Positions 38,401 to 50,833 of a stretch of DNA of 64,000 bases are shown here, piece by piece. A program made the position numbers and the translations under genes. The notes below the pieces were generated by a model, which made no database searches, had not been told where the DNA came from, and was given only the letters and a program-made list of their open reading frames with translations. How positions within the stretch are numbered: position 1 is the stretch's first letter; each line of letters begins with the position of its first letter. This DNA comes from Lingula anatina (taxonomy: Eukaryota; Brachiopoda; Lingulata; Lingulida; Lingulidae): positions 767,751 through 831,750 of the forward strand of contig NW_019774291.1 of NCBI RefSeq assembly GCF_001039355.2. Reading direction: 5' to 3'.

Positions 38401-41400
38401 ATTCCTTTGCGTTTTTTCAGATGTGTGGAATTAGATATAACCAAGACAGGTATTCAAACCTGTGGCCACAATGTACATTTCATAGAAATGTCCAGACATT
38501 TTCTCAGAAATATTACCCTGAAATCTTTATTAAAAGTTGCAGATCTTCCTTGTGAGATGCCTGCTGCTATCACAGCTCCACTGTGAATCATTGGCCCTTC
38601 CTGGAAAATATTTTGAAACAAAGTAAAGCCAGTTAACTCTACAGAAAGCATGTCATTTAGCAAATGTAAGTGGGCATGTGGTTCAACATACACTTCAACA
38701 TACACTTCATTTTTTGTATATCTATCGTTACAATTAGCATTAATTTAAACAGACTAAAATGAATTTAAAAACAGACTGTTTCCAGAATGAACATATGTTA
38801 TAATTTACAAAATTAAAATCTCTACATGAGTTTAAATAACATTTAAACTTTTATTTAAACAACAAAAAATACTTGTAGCACCCTTAAACAAACCTTCCCC
38901 ACTGCCAGTCCTCCAACCACAGAGAATACGACTCCAATACATTTAGACACCAGAGTTTTGATCCTTACGACTCGGGGGATTTTAACTCCATTTAGATAGC
39001 ATTTGATTTGGGGAATACCACTACCTCCTGCCTGGGGCTAAAATACAAACAAATGCATTTTATAAATAAACATTTTGTTTTCACAAATTATTTTGTACAA
39101 TTTCTTTTGTTTGTAAGCTCATGTAAACTTGAATAGAAGAGGGAGATACACTGCATTTCACTTAATTAAATGGGAATAATTCAAATTGTAAATAAAGAAA
39201 GACTTAAAAGACCCAACATACTCTTATGAGCCACATAAATGTCATACCTCTACATATGCCACCAGTATAGATGCTATGAGGACTGCTCCTGCATTCAGGG
39301 ACACAAATAACACAAATGGTATAGACAAACAACTGTTGTTGATACATTTGTTTATATCTGTGCTGTGTCAAGGAGATTTCACAACCAAAGATATTTTTTA
39401 CAACTAGTCTTTGTTGTCCTTTTTGGTGATAAAAAGCAACCGAATTTAGTACTGAAATTAATATGCATGAGTTTTGAGAAATTAAAATGAACAACTGTAC
39501 CTCTAATTATCAAAACACAGAATTATAAAATTTCTGTGTGACATCATCCAGAAGAACAGTTTATATTAAAAAATATGGCTGATGTCACACAAAAATTTTA
39601 TAATTCTGTATTTCAAACTCAACATTTCTATAGGTAAAACAAAGGATACAATCTGTTATTAGTTTATATTTGAGCTGTGATAATAAATCAATGAAGTAGT
39701 CTATGCCTGATGCTACAATCCCTGTGAGAATTCCAATAAGACCCATTACCAGCCATCTTGCCAGGTTCTTCTTCACTAGAAACTGAAGTAGATTAAAAAT
39801 CAGTTGACATTTTGCAGTATTCCTGTATTAATGCATCCAGTCAACTAATGTAACTGTTGTTTATTCCCACACCAAACAAACACCCAGTCTCCTGCACCCC
39901 TCTTGAAGCAATCAAATCTTAGTTTGTTATAATATACACCTGTATCTAATGTTCCAGTAAGATGTGACATATGGAGACCCCAAAAAAATACAAAATGACA
40001 ATCAATATCTTTCAATCTCTCATACATTATAACTTATTGACATACTTAATTGGTGTGATTTATAAGAAAGGCACAAGCAATCAACTTACCCTGTATCCTT
40101 TTGACTTTTCTTCTCTCTGGTACAACTCATTTTCACAGGTGTCATAATCCAGAGTCTGAAATAGAGCACATCAATATCTTTATTAACTATGATGAAAACA
40201 GTGACCAAATATTGTGACAAAGAAAATAAAGGTATGTAAGTTTGAATTATTATTACATATCACCCAGCAAAATGTAAGCATGACATACATGTTCTTTAAT
40301 ATTACCAAGCTGCACAGGTATAATAATGTCTACATTGTATTCAAAGGCATTAAACATAATTTACCAGACCTATAATTTGATCGTAAACTAAAACTACATG
40401 CTTCCATATGAAATTAGGATAAACTTCTTTAATTAAATATTTCACAAAGATTCAATAATGGATCTTTTCATCAATCTTATAAAATACCTTCATTTCACTA
40501 TGTCAGCAGTCAAATAAACCAGACTTCAAATGAAAATTAGAATATTTGATGAATTTTACCTGAAACCTGGCACTGAGCACCTTGTGCTCCTCCAGCAGCT
40601 TCGGGTCTTCTTCATCTTCCTCCTCCTCCTGGTTCTGGTACCTTCCAGAGGTCTCAATGTACGGCACACTCCGCCTGTATCTGTTGCCAATTCCCTTGTT
40701 CTCTGTACTTGTGTTTAATGTATATTGCACCTGATAACAAATAATGACAATATTATAGTCCGCTACAATATGGTGTGGCATTTGTCATTTTGATTATTGC
40801 ACCCTTGAATTTTTTTTGTATTTTAGAGGTCGAACGGTGCCATTTGGTACAGTTTAGAACTATGATTCAGCTGGTCAAAATTCTGATTTCAAGTATTGGT
40901 GAGATTCTTTTCAGAAATCAAAGGGAGGGTCACGACCCCACTGACCCCCCCTCCCCCTGAAATCTGCCACTGTAGTCTTTCAGCTAAGCGTTTATAGTAA
41001 GGTTGGGTGATAACCATGAATTCTGTTTTACCATAATTCATTAAACTTGAATTTTCTTTTGTTCATCTATCCTTGCAAATCTGAAATAGCATTTGTCATT
41101 TTGATTATTGCACCCTCAAGCTCATAAAAATCACAGTGAAGATATAATTAGCTAGCTGTCATCTGCATAAAGTATGTGATGGCCAATTTGATGATATCGA
41201 AGTAGGGCCCCAAGGGCAGGGTGTAAATGTGCAAATTTGTTTCTGAAGCTTAAAATACCTTAAAGCCTTCTATGGAATATATATGAGGATGTCATTAAAT
41301 ATGTGAATTTTTTTCTTTTTGGCAAATTTTTGCAATATGGTATAATATTGTGGTTTTTATAGGTTCATTCATTGTCCAATAAACATGCCAGCAGAAAGTA

Positions 41401-41886
41401 CCCCCCCGGGCTTTCACCAAATCTCTCATTTATAAGTGAAAATGAAAAAATCCCTTTCATTTTCGATTCATAATATGATAATTACCAACAGGTAAAATAC
41501 TTTTGTAAACGAGATTGAATTTTGTCAATATTTGCAGTAAAACAAAATGATCAAGGAAATGCACAAGTTCAAGATCTTAACATCAGGTGAATTATGTGGG
41601 AGAGTACCATGTCCATGATTTCTTACACATGAGCCAATAAGGTGCCCATGCACACTTGATGCAAGTGCTGTGTTTGACAGCGAAACATGCAGTGATGGAC
41701 GAGTGTTCAGCAATAATAACAAAATGATCAAAATTTCCAGCACTTCCTCAAAAGTGGTTATGGGAAATTAATTCGATGAATAAATATACCCACTTCTATG
41801 CTAGCATCTGGTTGATATAAAACTCTCTGCGATGGCAGCAAAGGAGTTCTTTCACCAAATCCCCGAACAACATTTCTATCCCCCAT
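32434..41886 (-). CDS. CLCN7: H+/Cl- exchange transporter ClC-7, 22 coding exons, 803 aa
   Basis: ClC-7 exchanges chloride for protons in lysosomal membranes and in vertebrates works with OSTM1. Exons in gene order: 41794-41886, 40560-40730, 40090-40155, 39650-39782, 39248-39357, 38894-39037, 38517-38600, 38072-38230, 37662-37827, 37405-37465, 36984-37122, 36552-36645, 36035-36204, 35558-35609, 35130-35257, 34813-34898, 34323-34446, 34042-34116, 33764-33856, 33384-33467, 32906-32986, 32434-32532; 2,412 nt in one frame. Human ClC-7 is 805 aa. Seen: an N-terminal acidic dileucine sorting motif ERTPLL; the anion-path motifs [18 protein letters not shown] (gating Glu at residue 240) and GLFIPALL; the proton-path glutamates in [11 protein letters not shown] near 306-307; and two C-terminal CBS domains ending in [15 protein letters not shown]. 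Exon 1 could also use a donor 4 nt further on (GTATAT), but that breaks the frame. Confidence 0.96.
35464..35486. repeat. (AAT)n microsatellite in CLCN7 intron 14
   Basis: About seven AAT/ATA units lie between CLCN7 exons 15 and 14. Confidence 0.85.
36721..36920 (+). mobile_element. Non-LTR retrotransposon fragment (reverse transcriptase relic)
   Basis: A 63-codon open stretch includes [20 protein letters not shown] followed by a basic segment and QQNYLLP. NWRPIT(I/L) followed by a hydrophobic helix is the start of the fingers region of non-LTR reverse transcriptases of the R2-like type. The frame stops soon after and no catalytic YxDD segment is present. It lies antisense in the CLCN7 intron between exons 12 and 11, so it is an inactive insertion scar. 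Confidence 0.6.
39517..39609. mobile_element. 93-bp foldback (hairpin) element
   Basis: Two 30-bp arms, 39517-39546 and 39580-39609, are reverse complements with one mismatch and enclose a 33-bp loop. The arms begin ACAGAATTATAAAATTT and contain TGTGTGACATCA. It lies in the CLCN7 intron between exons 5 and 4. It may be a minimal miniature inverted-repeat element; no second copy is seen in the window. Confidence 0.75.
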
Positions 41887-41989
41887 CCTTGTCGCATGAT
41901 CAGATGTCAACTGCTTGAAAATTGGGTCAGTAGCATGTCAAAGTACAAATCAAATAGAGGTCGCTGCGCACGCGTCAAAAGCGATCAGC
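41887..41989. promoter_or_regulatory. Divergent promoter between CLCN7 and POLR3E
   Basis: Only 103 bp separate the two start codons. The spacer includes GTCGCTGCGCACGCG, a CpG-rich patch that is rare in this AT-rich window, and no TATA box. It must carry both 5' untranslated regions and a shared promoter. Confidence 0.7.
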
Positions 41990-42346
41990 ATGGCGGACGA
42001 TGATGATCCAGTGGTTCACGAGGTCAGTATCACTCTGCCCATGTTTTCGACATGTCATATCAAGTATTTCTTTTCAGCATAAAAGTGCAATGCTCTATCA
42101 GGCTAAAGGTATTATTCTTGTTATTTTTTAAATGATTAACTGCGAACTATATGTCATACCTGAGCTGGTTTATTACAATATCTTCAACAATATTTCATCA
42201 CGACACTCCGCTGTCTAGATAGTGATTGATGCCACATCCAGAGTGTCACTGTCATAGTCAGCCTCGAACAACAATTTTGGATAGCAAATTCTGTCCACTG
42301 ATATATGAAGTCCATGGGTTTGATGCCAATACCCCCCCTCCCCCCA

Positions 42347-42383
<37 letters not shown>

Positions 42384-44354
42384 GATCTCCCCCAAAAACT
42401 ACCCCACACAAATATAAGAAAAGTAATAATACTGTCTAATACTTACATGTAAATTAATTTATTATTATAATTCAAAATTCAATTAACATATTCTGTTAAT
42501 CTCTATTCTGCAGGTGGATGTCCTCTTATCAAAAAGTCTTGCAGAAAATCTTTATTTATTCCAAGTAAGTAAATGTCTTTCAAAGGAAAAGGTTACTGTG
42601 ATTGGCATTTATACATTAATATTGAAATTGCTTGGAACACAATATAGTTACAAATTGATTATCATATCATCATCATCATTGTTATTTTGCAGTATCCAGT
42701 TCGCCCAGGATTTATGCCTTATGATGAAGTCAGACACTTGAGTGCTAGAATCAAACCAAAGCAACAGAAGGTATTACGTTCTTTTAATAATACAGTAATT
42801 CCTGGATATGTGTGAGCTAGAGCATATGCACCTACACATGTGCAAATACATGCAGACACTAAAGGGCCTGATATGAAGTGAAAATTGCCTTTTTAATCGT
42901 GTGCTCTTTTAGAATTCAAATAAAACAAGAATTATGATGTAAACAGCATTAAAGGCATGCAATGACAGTTCCTGTAAATGTATTTAGAAATTGGCAGTAT
43001 TAGATTTGGACTGTTGAAGCATGGGTTAATTATAGAAGAATTTGCACATGGTAATTTGATTATTGTCTTAAATTTATAGGTTGAAATGGAACTTAGTGTT
43101 AACACAAGAAGTCCCAACTATGCCATTAGTAAAGGAGAGCAGGTGGCCCTGAATGTGGATGGACCACAAGGAGTTGGAAATTATTATCAGAGGTATTTTA
43201 AAGGAATAAATAATATCTATAGAATTGAGACAGGTATTTAAGAAATGATAACATATGAAAATTACAAATAGTGCAGAAAATGTCCTCAAAAGTTAGAATC
43301 TGTGCTTTTAGTTATTATTTTGTTTAAGATTATTGTTATTATTCTGTTTCTGTTCCAGTGGAATGATGGACAAACAGGTGCTTGCTTCTGAGCCAAGTGT
43401 CATATCCACATCCAGATATGCAGTTGGTGTATTGAAAGATGGTAAAGAAATACCTTTGTTCTAAATAATGCTTTATTGAGACTAAACTGATTCAGGAGGG
43501 GATGAATAGGTCTAGCTTTGCTATATTTTTGTTAGTATATTTCTGACAGATGTGTTGAAGACTGCAGAAGCAAACCAAACCAAGATGAATGTCTTAAAAC
43601 AGGTTTTAAAATTACATGTAGTACATGGCAAGAGGTGGTCTGAAACTTGTTGTGCAGTCATAGGGATTAAATGTATATCATTAGAAAATGTGTCCTAAAG
43701 GCTTATACTCCATGAACCTTGTCACAACTACCATTTTTCCATTGTCTAGGTGAACTTCATCTGACCCCACTCCACGGCTGTGTACAGCTCCACCCCAGCT
43801 TCAGCTATTTAGACAAGGCAGATAACAGAGAGAAAGACACAGCAGATGCAGGTGGGAAATACATAAGATGTGAATACATAAATGTGAATAAGATGTCCTT
43901 TCATGGTAGATTTTGTTAATTGTATACAAAATTGAATATGTTTCTTGTATAGTACTTTAAAGTATAAATACCAGATTTTTTCTTGCCATTATTATAACAT
44001 TACCATTACATTTTTGTAACCAAATACGTAAGGGTAAAGTTACAANCCCATGTTTTCGACATGTCATATCAAGTATTTCTTTTCAGCATAAAAGTGCAAT
44101 GCTCTATCAGGCTAAAGGTATTATTCTTGTTATTTTTTAAATGATTAACTGAGAACTATATGTCATACCTGAGCTGGTTTATTACAATATCTTCACCAAT
44201 ATTTCATCACGACACTCCGCTGTCTAGATAGTGATTGATGCCACATCCAGAGTGTCACTGTCATAGTCAGCCTCGAACAACAATTTTGGATAGCAAATTC
44301 TGTCCACTGATATATGAAGTCCATGGGTTTGATGCCAATACCCCCCTCCCCCCA

Positions 44355-44391
<37 letters not shown>

Positions 44392-47300
44392 GATCTCCCC
44401 CAAAAACTACCCCACACAAATATAAGAAAAGCAGTGTTTGAAATTATCGTTATTGTCAGCATGCAGGTATCAGACTGGACAGTTTTTTAAACAGTTTATC
44501 ATTGTGAGGTGTAATAGCTGTCTACTACTTACATGTACTAGTATATTAATTTATTATTATAATTCAAAATTCAATTAACATATTCTGTTAATCTCTATTC
44601 TGCAGGTGGATGTCCTCTTATCAAAAAGTCTTGCAGAAAATCTTTATTTATTCCAAGTAAGTAAACGTCTTATAAAGGAAAAGGTTACTGTGATTGGCAT
44701 TTATACATTAATATTGAAATTGCTTGGAACACAATATAGTTACAAATTTATCATCATCATCATCATCATTGTTATTTTGCAGTATCCAGTTCGCCCAGGA
44801 TTTATGCCTTATGATGAAGTCAGACACTTGAGTGCTAGAATCAAACCAAAGCAACAGAAGGTATTACGTTCTTTTAATAATACAGTAATTCCTGGATATG
44901 TGTGAGCTAGAGCATATGCACCTACACATGTGCAAATACATGCAGACACTAAAGGGCCTGATATGAAGTGAAAATTGCCTTTTTAATCGTGTGCTCTTTT
45001 AGAATTCAAATAAAACAAGAACTATGATGTAAACAGCATTAAAGGCATGCAATGACAGTTCCTGTAAATGTATTTAGAAATTGGCAGTATTGAAGCATGG
45101 GTTAATTATAGAAGAATTTGCACATGGTAATTTGATTATTGTCTTAAATTTATAGGTTGAAATGGAACTTAGTGTTAACACAAGAAGTCCCAACTATGCC
45201 ATTAGTAAAGGAGAGCAGGTGGCCCTGAATGTGGATGGACCACAAGGAGTTGGAAATTATTATCAGAGGTATTTTAAAGGAATAAATAATATCTATAGAA
45301 TTGAGACAGGTATTTAAGAAATGATAACATATGAAAATTACAAATAGTGCAGAAAATGTCCTCAAAAGTTAGAATCTGTGCTTTTAGTTATTATTTTGTT
45401 TAAGATTATTGTTATTATTCTGTTTCTGTTCCAGTGGAATGATGGACAAACAGGTGCTTGCTTCTGAGCCAAGTGTCATATCCACATCCAGATATGCAGT
45501 TGGTGTATTGAAAGATGGTAAAGAAATACCTTTGTTCTAAATAATGCTTTATTGAGACTAAACTGATTCAGGAGGGGATGAATAGGTCTAGCTTTGCTAT
45601 ATTTTTGTTAGTATATTTCTGACAGATGTGTTGAAGACTGCAGAAGCAAACAAAACCAAGATGAATGTCTTAAAACAGGTTTTAAAATTACATGTAGTAC
45701 ATGGCAAGAGGTGGTCTGAAACTTGTTGTGCAGTCATAGGGATTAAATGTATATCATTAGAAAATGTGTCCTAAAGGCTTATACTCCATGAACCTTGTCA
45801 CAACTACCATTTTTCCATTGTCTAGGTGAACTTCATCTGACCCCACTCCACGGCTGTGTACAGCTCCACCCCAGCTTCAACTATTTAGACAAGGCAGATA
45901 ACAGAGAGAAAGACACAGCAGATGCAGGTGGGAAATACATAAGATGTGAATACATAAATGTGAATAAGATGTCCTTTCATGGTAGATTTTGTTAATTGTA
46001 TACAAAATTGAATATGTTTCTTGTATAGTACTTTAAAGTATAAATACCAGATTTTTTCTTGCCATTATTATAGCATTACCATTACATTTTTGTAACCAAA
46101 TACGTAAGGGTAAAGTTACAAAACAGTCTGCGTTTGCTGGGAAGGCAACAAAAATGCCCAATCCGTAATTGACATTCGCTTAGTTTAAAAAGTCTATGGA
46201 TAATTATTTCTGGATTTTCTATTTGAGCTGATGCAATTAGGGTAGTTTTTATGAAATGTTAACTAAAGGGCAATTATTTATTCAGGGGAATCCTCTCAGG
46301 ATGAAGGTGAGGAGGAGGCCAAACCAGTGATGGTTCGCTTTGGTCGCCCCGAGTCTGATGAGGCTAAGGCCAGACGTTTAGCATCATACGAATATTTGAA
46401 TAAGAAACAGGAGGAAGAAAACTGGGTTACTTGCAGATATAATCAAATCCAAGTAAGGCTGATTCTAAAGTTCCATTAAAAAGTTTTGTGCAGATCCTCA
46501 GAAAAATGATAATAAATTTCCATAATTATTTATGCATGAGGCATTACATTAAAATTTTCAGTTAAGTGCAAATATACCTCAGCTCATGAAAAATGTTCAT
46601 CTTTAAATGATACTCAGTTTGAAGGCTCTTCTGATACATTGACCATGACAATAGTGCCCCTCTTTTATTCAATCTAAAGGATGAAAAGGCTGAGCAGGAA
46701 AGGCTGTTGTTGTATGCCAACAGTGGTAATGAGATGACAGAATTCTGCACTCCACCACAAGAATACCTCAAGCAGCTCATGCCAGAAATGAAGAATGTTG
46801 AAGAGTTAGTATCCAATTAATACAATCAATATCTTGAGTTAAATTATACCCTTTTGTTTGCAGTCAATATTAATTTTTATTTATAAGATTGTTATTAGTT
46901 TGTGTGTGTGTGTGTGTTGGGTTGGAGTTGCTTTAGTTAAATAAAGAAGCGATATGTCAGTTAGATCAGTTAGATGTATAGATGTATAGATAGATAGGTA
47001 TTTATTTATTTATTAATTTATTCAAGTTATTTGTTTGTTTAATGAAAAAGAATAATTTCCTCTGCAGAGAAAAGCCAGCACTTCCCAATAATGTACTTGC
47101 TATGAACCAGCTGAAGACGATGCCTCTCAGTGATCAAGTCAAAGCCTTACTTATAAATGGTATGAAGTTGCTCATTTTGAGGATTTCTCTCTACTGGTAT
47201 TTTTTAGTTTGAAAACAACATTTTCTTCTGCTTATATGAAAGTCTATATTGATAGTTACCTAATGTTTACCAATTTTAGGCCATGGCAATTGAGATTTGT

Positions 47301-50300
47301 GATCATTAACATTGATTAATAGAAGGTTGATCTTTGGAGTAAAAACATTGTGGTTCAATTATCAACTGTTGTTTCTACTCACTTAATTGTAGCTAAGGTT
47401 ATCAAGTTCAGCCAACTGATGACATTCCTTCCAAGGGGCACTGATGAAGATGCTGCCATACGTTCCCTGCAACAAGTGGCCATGATGGTTCAGGGATGCT
47501 GGGTAGTGAAAAGGTAAAATGTTTAAGATGTTTGTTTAGGTACTAAGTCTTTTTTCTTTATACTTTTAGGGATTGAAATAAAGTATCATCATGTGGAGAA
47601 CTTGTCAACATGTCCAGACATACTGCTGAAGTAAAAGTCAAATGTGTGGAAGAGTTGCAAATGGTTTATATCAGATGTGAAAGTTTGATAATAAATTTTG
47701 TAAAGTATTTTTTGTATTTCAGTGAAGTTCTTTATCCAAAGGATTCTTTCAGTGCTCATAGTGGAGTATCAGCAGAGGTGCTCAGTAGGGTTAGAGATTA
47801 TGTGGTGAGTGTTCTTATCTGTGAAGAAGTGGTGTAATCACTTCCCGAATGTTATCTGAACTTACATATTGTAAATTTTTGGCATATATGATTCTGATAT
47901 GAGGTACATAATAATAAAATGTTTTATCTTTTTTCTTGTAGCTGATAATTTTTGTCTTATTACAGATGTGGAAGTTTACTCAAAATCGTTATGTCACAAG
48001 AAAGGAGATCTCGTCTGTTGTTAGAGTAAGTTTATCCATGGAGAGTAGCTTGAAAGCTGTAATTTTTCTTAAAACTCTTTGTACTAATCCATATACTGAG
48101 TAACTTTGAACTATACTTCTAAAAAATGATATACAGTATGCAAATATTTATCTGAATAGGACTAATATTGATATGAATGCATCACAATAATAAAAAGGTG
48201 CAAGTGAGCAATATTTATACTTAAAATAGTTTGTAATATCTTATAAGATTATGATAGTACTATAATACTGACAAAAGTCACACTTAATTAGTTCCCATTT
48301 ACTTTCAGATGCAGTCTGAAGATTTAAAAGACATTTTAGAGCAAATGTCAAAGATGAAAGTGCACCATGGCTGGGAATTTGTGTGTGGATTTGATGAGGA
48401 TTTTGTTGACAGGTTGGTTTGTCATAAAAGTCATTTACACTCTGAAAATGCAAAATAATGGAATTTGAGTTTACCACCTGTCACCCACATTGAATGATTC
48501 TTCATATAATACACAAGAATGTTACTTTGAAAGTATTCTAAGGTTTAGCTCTGCATTATCTTTGAAATATTACATTACAGAAACCCAGAGGTAGTAAATA
48601 GACAGAACAAGTTATGGGAATTAAAAATCCAACAGATAACAAAATCATTTAAAGCTGCCAAAGAGACTCCTGTTTCCCCAGAGAAATCTAAACGTAGAAG
48701 AACAATATCCCGTTCACGAACAAAGTCTGGGAGTGGGATGTCAGACTTAAGTGATACGGACATTGCAGATGGTAAAGTTAAGACAGAAAGACAGAGAAGG
48801 CAGTCAGGTGCTGGGGACAGACAGAGGAGAAAGTCAGGACATGCCATGGAAGTTGATCCTCCAGCCGCAGAAAACCATGTCAGCAATGGTCCTACAGATA
48901 ACACAACAAATGGTGCTGCTGTGTTAAGTCCAAGTACTCAAACGGACAACACAAACAATACAACCTCTGTTGAGCTGAGAACAGAGCTTACAAACTTTAT
49001 CCAGGAAAAGCTCTATAGTCGTTATGTCCTGACATTAAGTGACTTGAAAAAGTTATATCAAATGAAATTAGCTCAGTGTGCCCCTGGGCACGTTTTGGCA
49101 AGTGGTGTCACTGATCACCTGCTACAAAAAACTGTGATAGAAGTGGGTGGGTCACAACTCCAAGTCCAGGTAAGATATTCTTTTGTAGTTTCTGTTATTA
49201 TGTAAACATTGAGGGTAAACTGGAATAAGTTTCATAATCTTGACAAAATGTTGTTAGTGATTATTAATGATAATCTCCTTGTCTCTCAAGATGTGATATG
49301 TTTTATCTTGATTCATTGCAAACTTTATCATGTTTGTGAAGAGCCTGGAAAATCAGACGCAATCAAATGTCACTAGTAGTACATTATTTGATTGTGTTTG
49401 ATTTTTCATGTTGTCTTTTATTCAGCAGCATGTTAAAAACAGGATGGGTAACATAAGAAAATTTGGATATCTATTTATTTTAGTGGCCTCCCAGTTCACA
49501 AGAGGAACCCATTTTTGCTCTCTTAAAAACTGGAGACAAACTAGACCAGGTATTGACATTTTATCATTGACAATTACTGTTAAATGGAGTTTGACTTTTA
49601 GGTTTTATTATAATGAGGGAAACCATCAAGTTCAATACTATTCTTTTCTTATAAACACTACCATGTGAAATAAATTTGAAATTTAATTGGAAAATCACTT
49701 TTTAAATCCATTATTAATAGTACTTTTTTATTGATACTGAATATTAGGAAATCTTGTTTGGTATAAATGTTTGCAAGAATTAATGATATTTCCATGCTAC
49801 TTATTGTATTACCTAGTAATCCTTCTTCCTTTCTCATGAAGTGCCAAGGAAAAGTTGAATGCACTGTTGTAAGATAAATGCAAATATCCTGTTGTTTTCC
49901 TTGCAGGCTCGTGCAATGTTGTCAGAATTGCTAAAGAAATCACATAAAATCAAAAGCTCAGCACTACGAAAAAGATATGAGGATGAAACAGGGGAAGTCT
50001 TAAATGAGTCAGATTGTAAAAGAATCTTGAAAGTAAGTGAACAGTAGTTTTGTGAAAATTCATGGGTTATGGCAGTTATACATACAGAGATATGTTGGCT
50101 ATTCATATTTGGTTTAACAACTTTGCAAATTCAACAATGCCATGGTTTAACAGAACATTTTCAACAAAGTTTTTTTTTTTTTTTTTTTCAAATTATCTTG
50201 ATCTTTACCTTGTATACGTAATAGACACGTGTATTTTAATGGNCAGTTTTGTGAAAATGCATGGGTTATGGTAGTTATACATACAGAGATATGTTGGCTA

Positions 50301-50521
50301 TTCATATTTGGTTTAACAACTTTGTAAATTCAACAATGCCATGGTTTAACAGAACATTTTCAACAAAGTTTTTTTTTTTTTTTTTTTCAAATTATCTTGA
50401 TCTTTACCTTGTATACGTAATAGACACGTGTATTTTAATGGTAACGTTTTTTATTTCTTTGCAGGATTACTGTGTGACAAAAGGAAGTGTTTGGCATCTT
50501 AAAGGAATCCCAGAAACATGA
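41990..50521 (+). CDS. POLR3E: RNA polymerase III subunit RPC5, 17 coding exons, 682 aa
   Basis: RPC5 pairs with RPC4 in the nucleus as a TFIIF-like subcomplex of RNA polymerase III. Exons, using the second copy of the duplicated ones: 41990-42022, 44606-44656, 44783-44860, 45156-45268, 45435-45517, 45826-45927, 46286-46452, 46680-46804, 47068-47159, 47393-47513, 47723-47804, 47966-48025, 48309-48412, 48581-49169, 49484-49549, 49907-50032, 50465-50521; 2,049 nt in frame. Human RPC5 is about 708 aa. Seen: MADDDDPVVHEVDVLLSKSL, FQYPVRPGFM, LSARIKPKQQKVE, GELHLTPLHG with SYLDKADNRE, VMVRFGRPES, then winged-helix regions with LYPKDSFSAHSGVSAEVL and MWKFTQNRYVTRKE, a basic Ser/Arg-rich insert in exon 14 (KSKRRRTISRSRTKSGS), and the conserved C-terminus LKDYCVTKGSVWHLKG. 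Exons 2-6 occur twice (also at 42514-43851); using both breaks the frame. Confidence 0.95.
42038..44045. repeat. Duplicated block, copy 1, with POLR3E exons 2-6
   Basis: This block matches 44047-46122. It contains POLR3E exons 42514-42564, 42693-42770, 43080-43192, 43359-43441 and 43750-43851. It differs from copy 2 by scattered substitutions and small indels, including about 70 bp extra in copy 2 near 44432-44520. It ends at the N at 44046, where copy 2 begins. Confidence 0.92.
42348..42380. repeat. (AC)n microsatellite, also at 44356-44388
   Basis: A CA run of about 16 units after a C-rich tract lies in POLR3E intron 1 and is present in both duplicated blocks. Confidence 0.9.
44046..44046. 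other. Single-N contig join inside POLR3E
   Basis: The base left of the N ends copy 1 (GTAAAGTTACAA) and the base right of it starts copy 2 (CCCATGTTTTCGACATG). The right copy continues past the left copy's end at 46123, as expected for overlapping contig ends. Confidence 0.9.
44047..46122. repeat. Duplicated block, copy 2, with POLR3E exons 2-6
   Basis: This is the second copy of 42038-44045. All five exons keep the same lengths and splice sites. One synonymous and one Ser/Asn difference are visible (SYLDKAD against NYLDKAD in exon 6), consistent with allelic variation. Confidence 0.92.
50042..50440. repeat. Duplication around an N in POLR3E intron 16 (2 x about 198 bp)
   Basis: The segment at 50042-50242 recurs at 50244-50440 with the single N at 50243 between them. 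Differences are few (AAATTCATGGG against AAATGCATGGG; CTTTGCAAA against CTTTGTAAA) plus one base of poly-T length. This is the smallest of the three unmerged overlaps and does not touch an exon. Confidence 0.9.
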
Positions 50522-50827
50522 CATATTCATGCTCTTTAGGTTTAAAGTCTGTCTCCAATAGATTAACAGTATTAGAATTGCAGTTAAAACAGTACAGTGA
50601 AAAATCAAATGAAGAGTTCATTACTGTGGAATAGAAGAACAAATTTTTAATTTGTTTTCATGAATTAAATAAGATTAAAGAAGGAATATATAAAAGGTGA
50701 CACTTGCTTGATGATGATGTGTCACCTTTACAAAAGATGTTAGAAAGACAATACATTGCTTCCAACTGCTATAACCTTTACAATCTCTGAACCAGAACTA
50801 AAGACTGTTACATCACATTCTTTTTGG

Positions 50828-50833
50828 AATAAA
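50828..50833 (+). terminator. Candidate poly(A) signal of POLR3E
   Basis: AATAAA lies about 307 bp after the POLR3E stop codon. Confidence 0.45.

Noticed and set aside
40778-41116. 28-bp direct repeat (GCATTTGTCATTTTGATTAT...) at 40778 and 41089
   Set aside because: The match is real, but it does not extend on either side, and no element boundary or function can be tied to it.
42514-43851. A second POLR3E gene or a true internal exon duplication
   Set aside because: The copy ends at a single N, intronic DNA is equally similar to the exons, and adding the exons breaks the frame.
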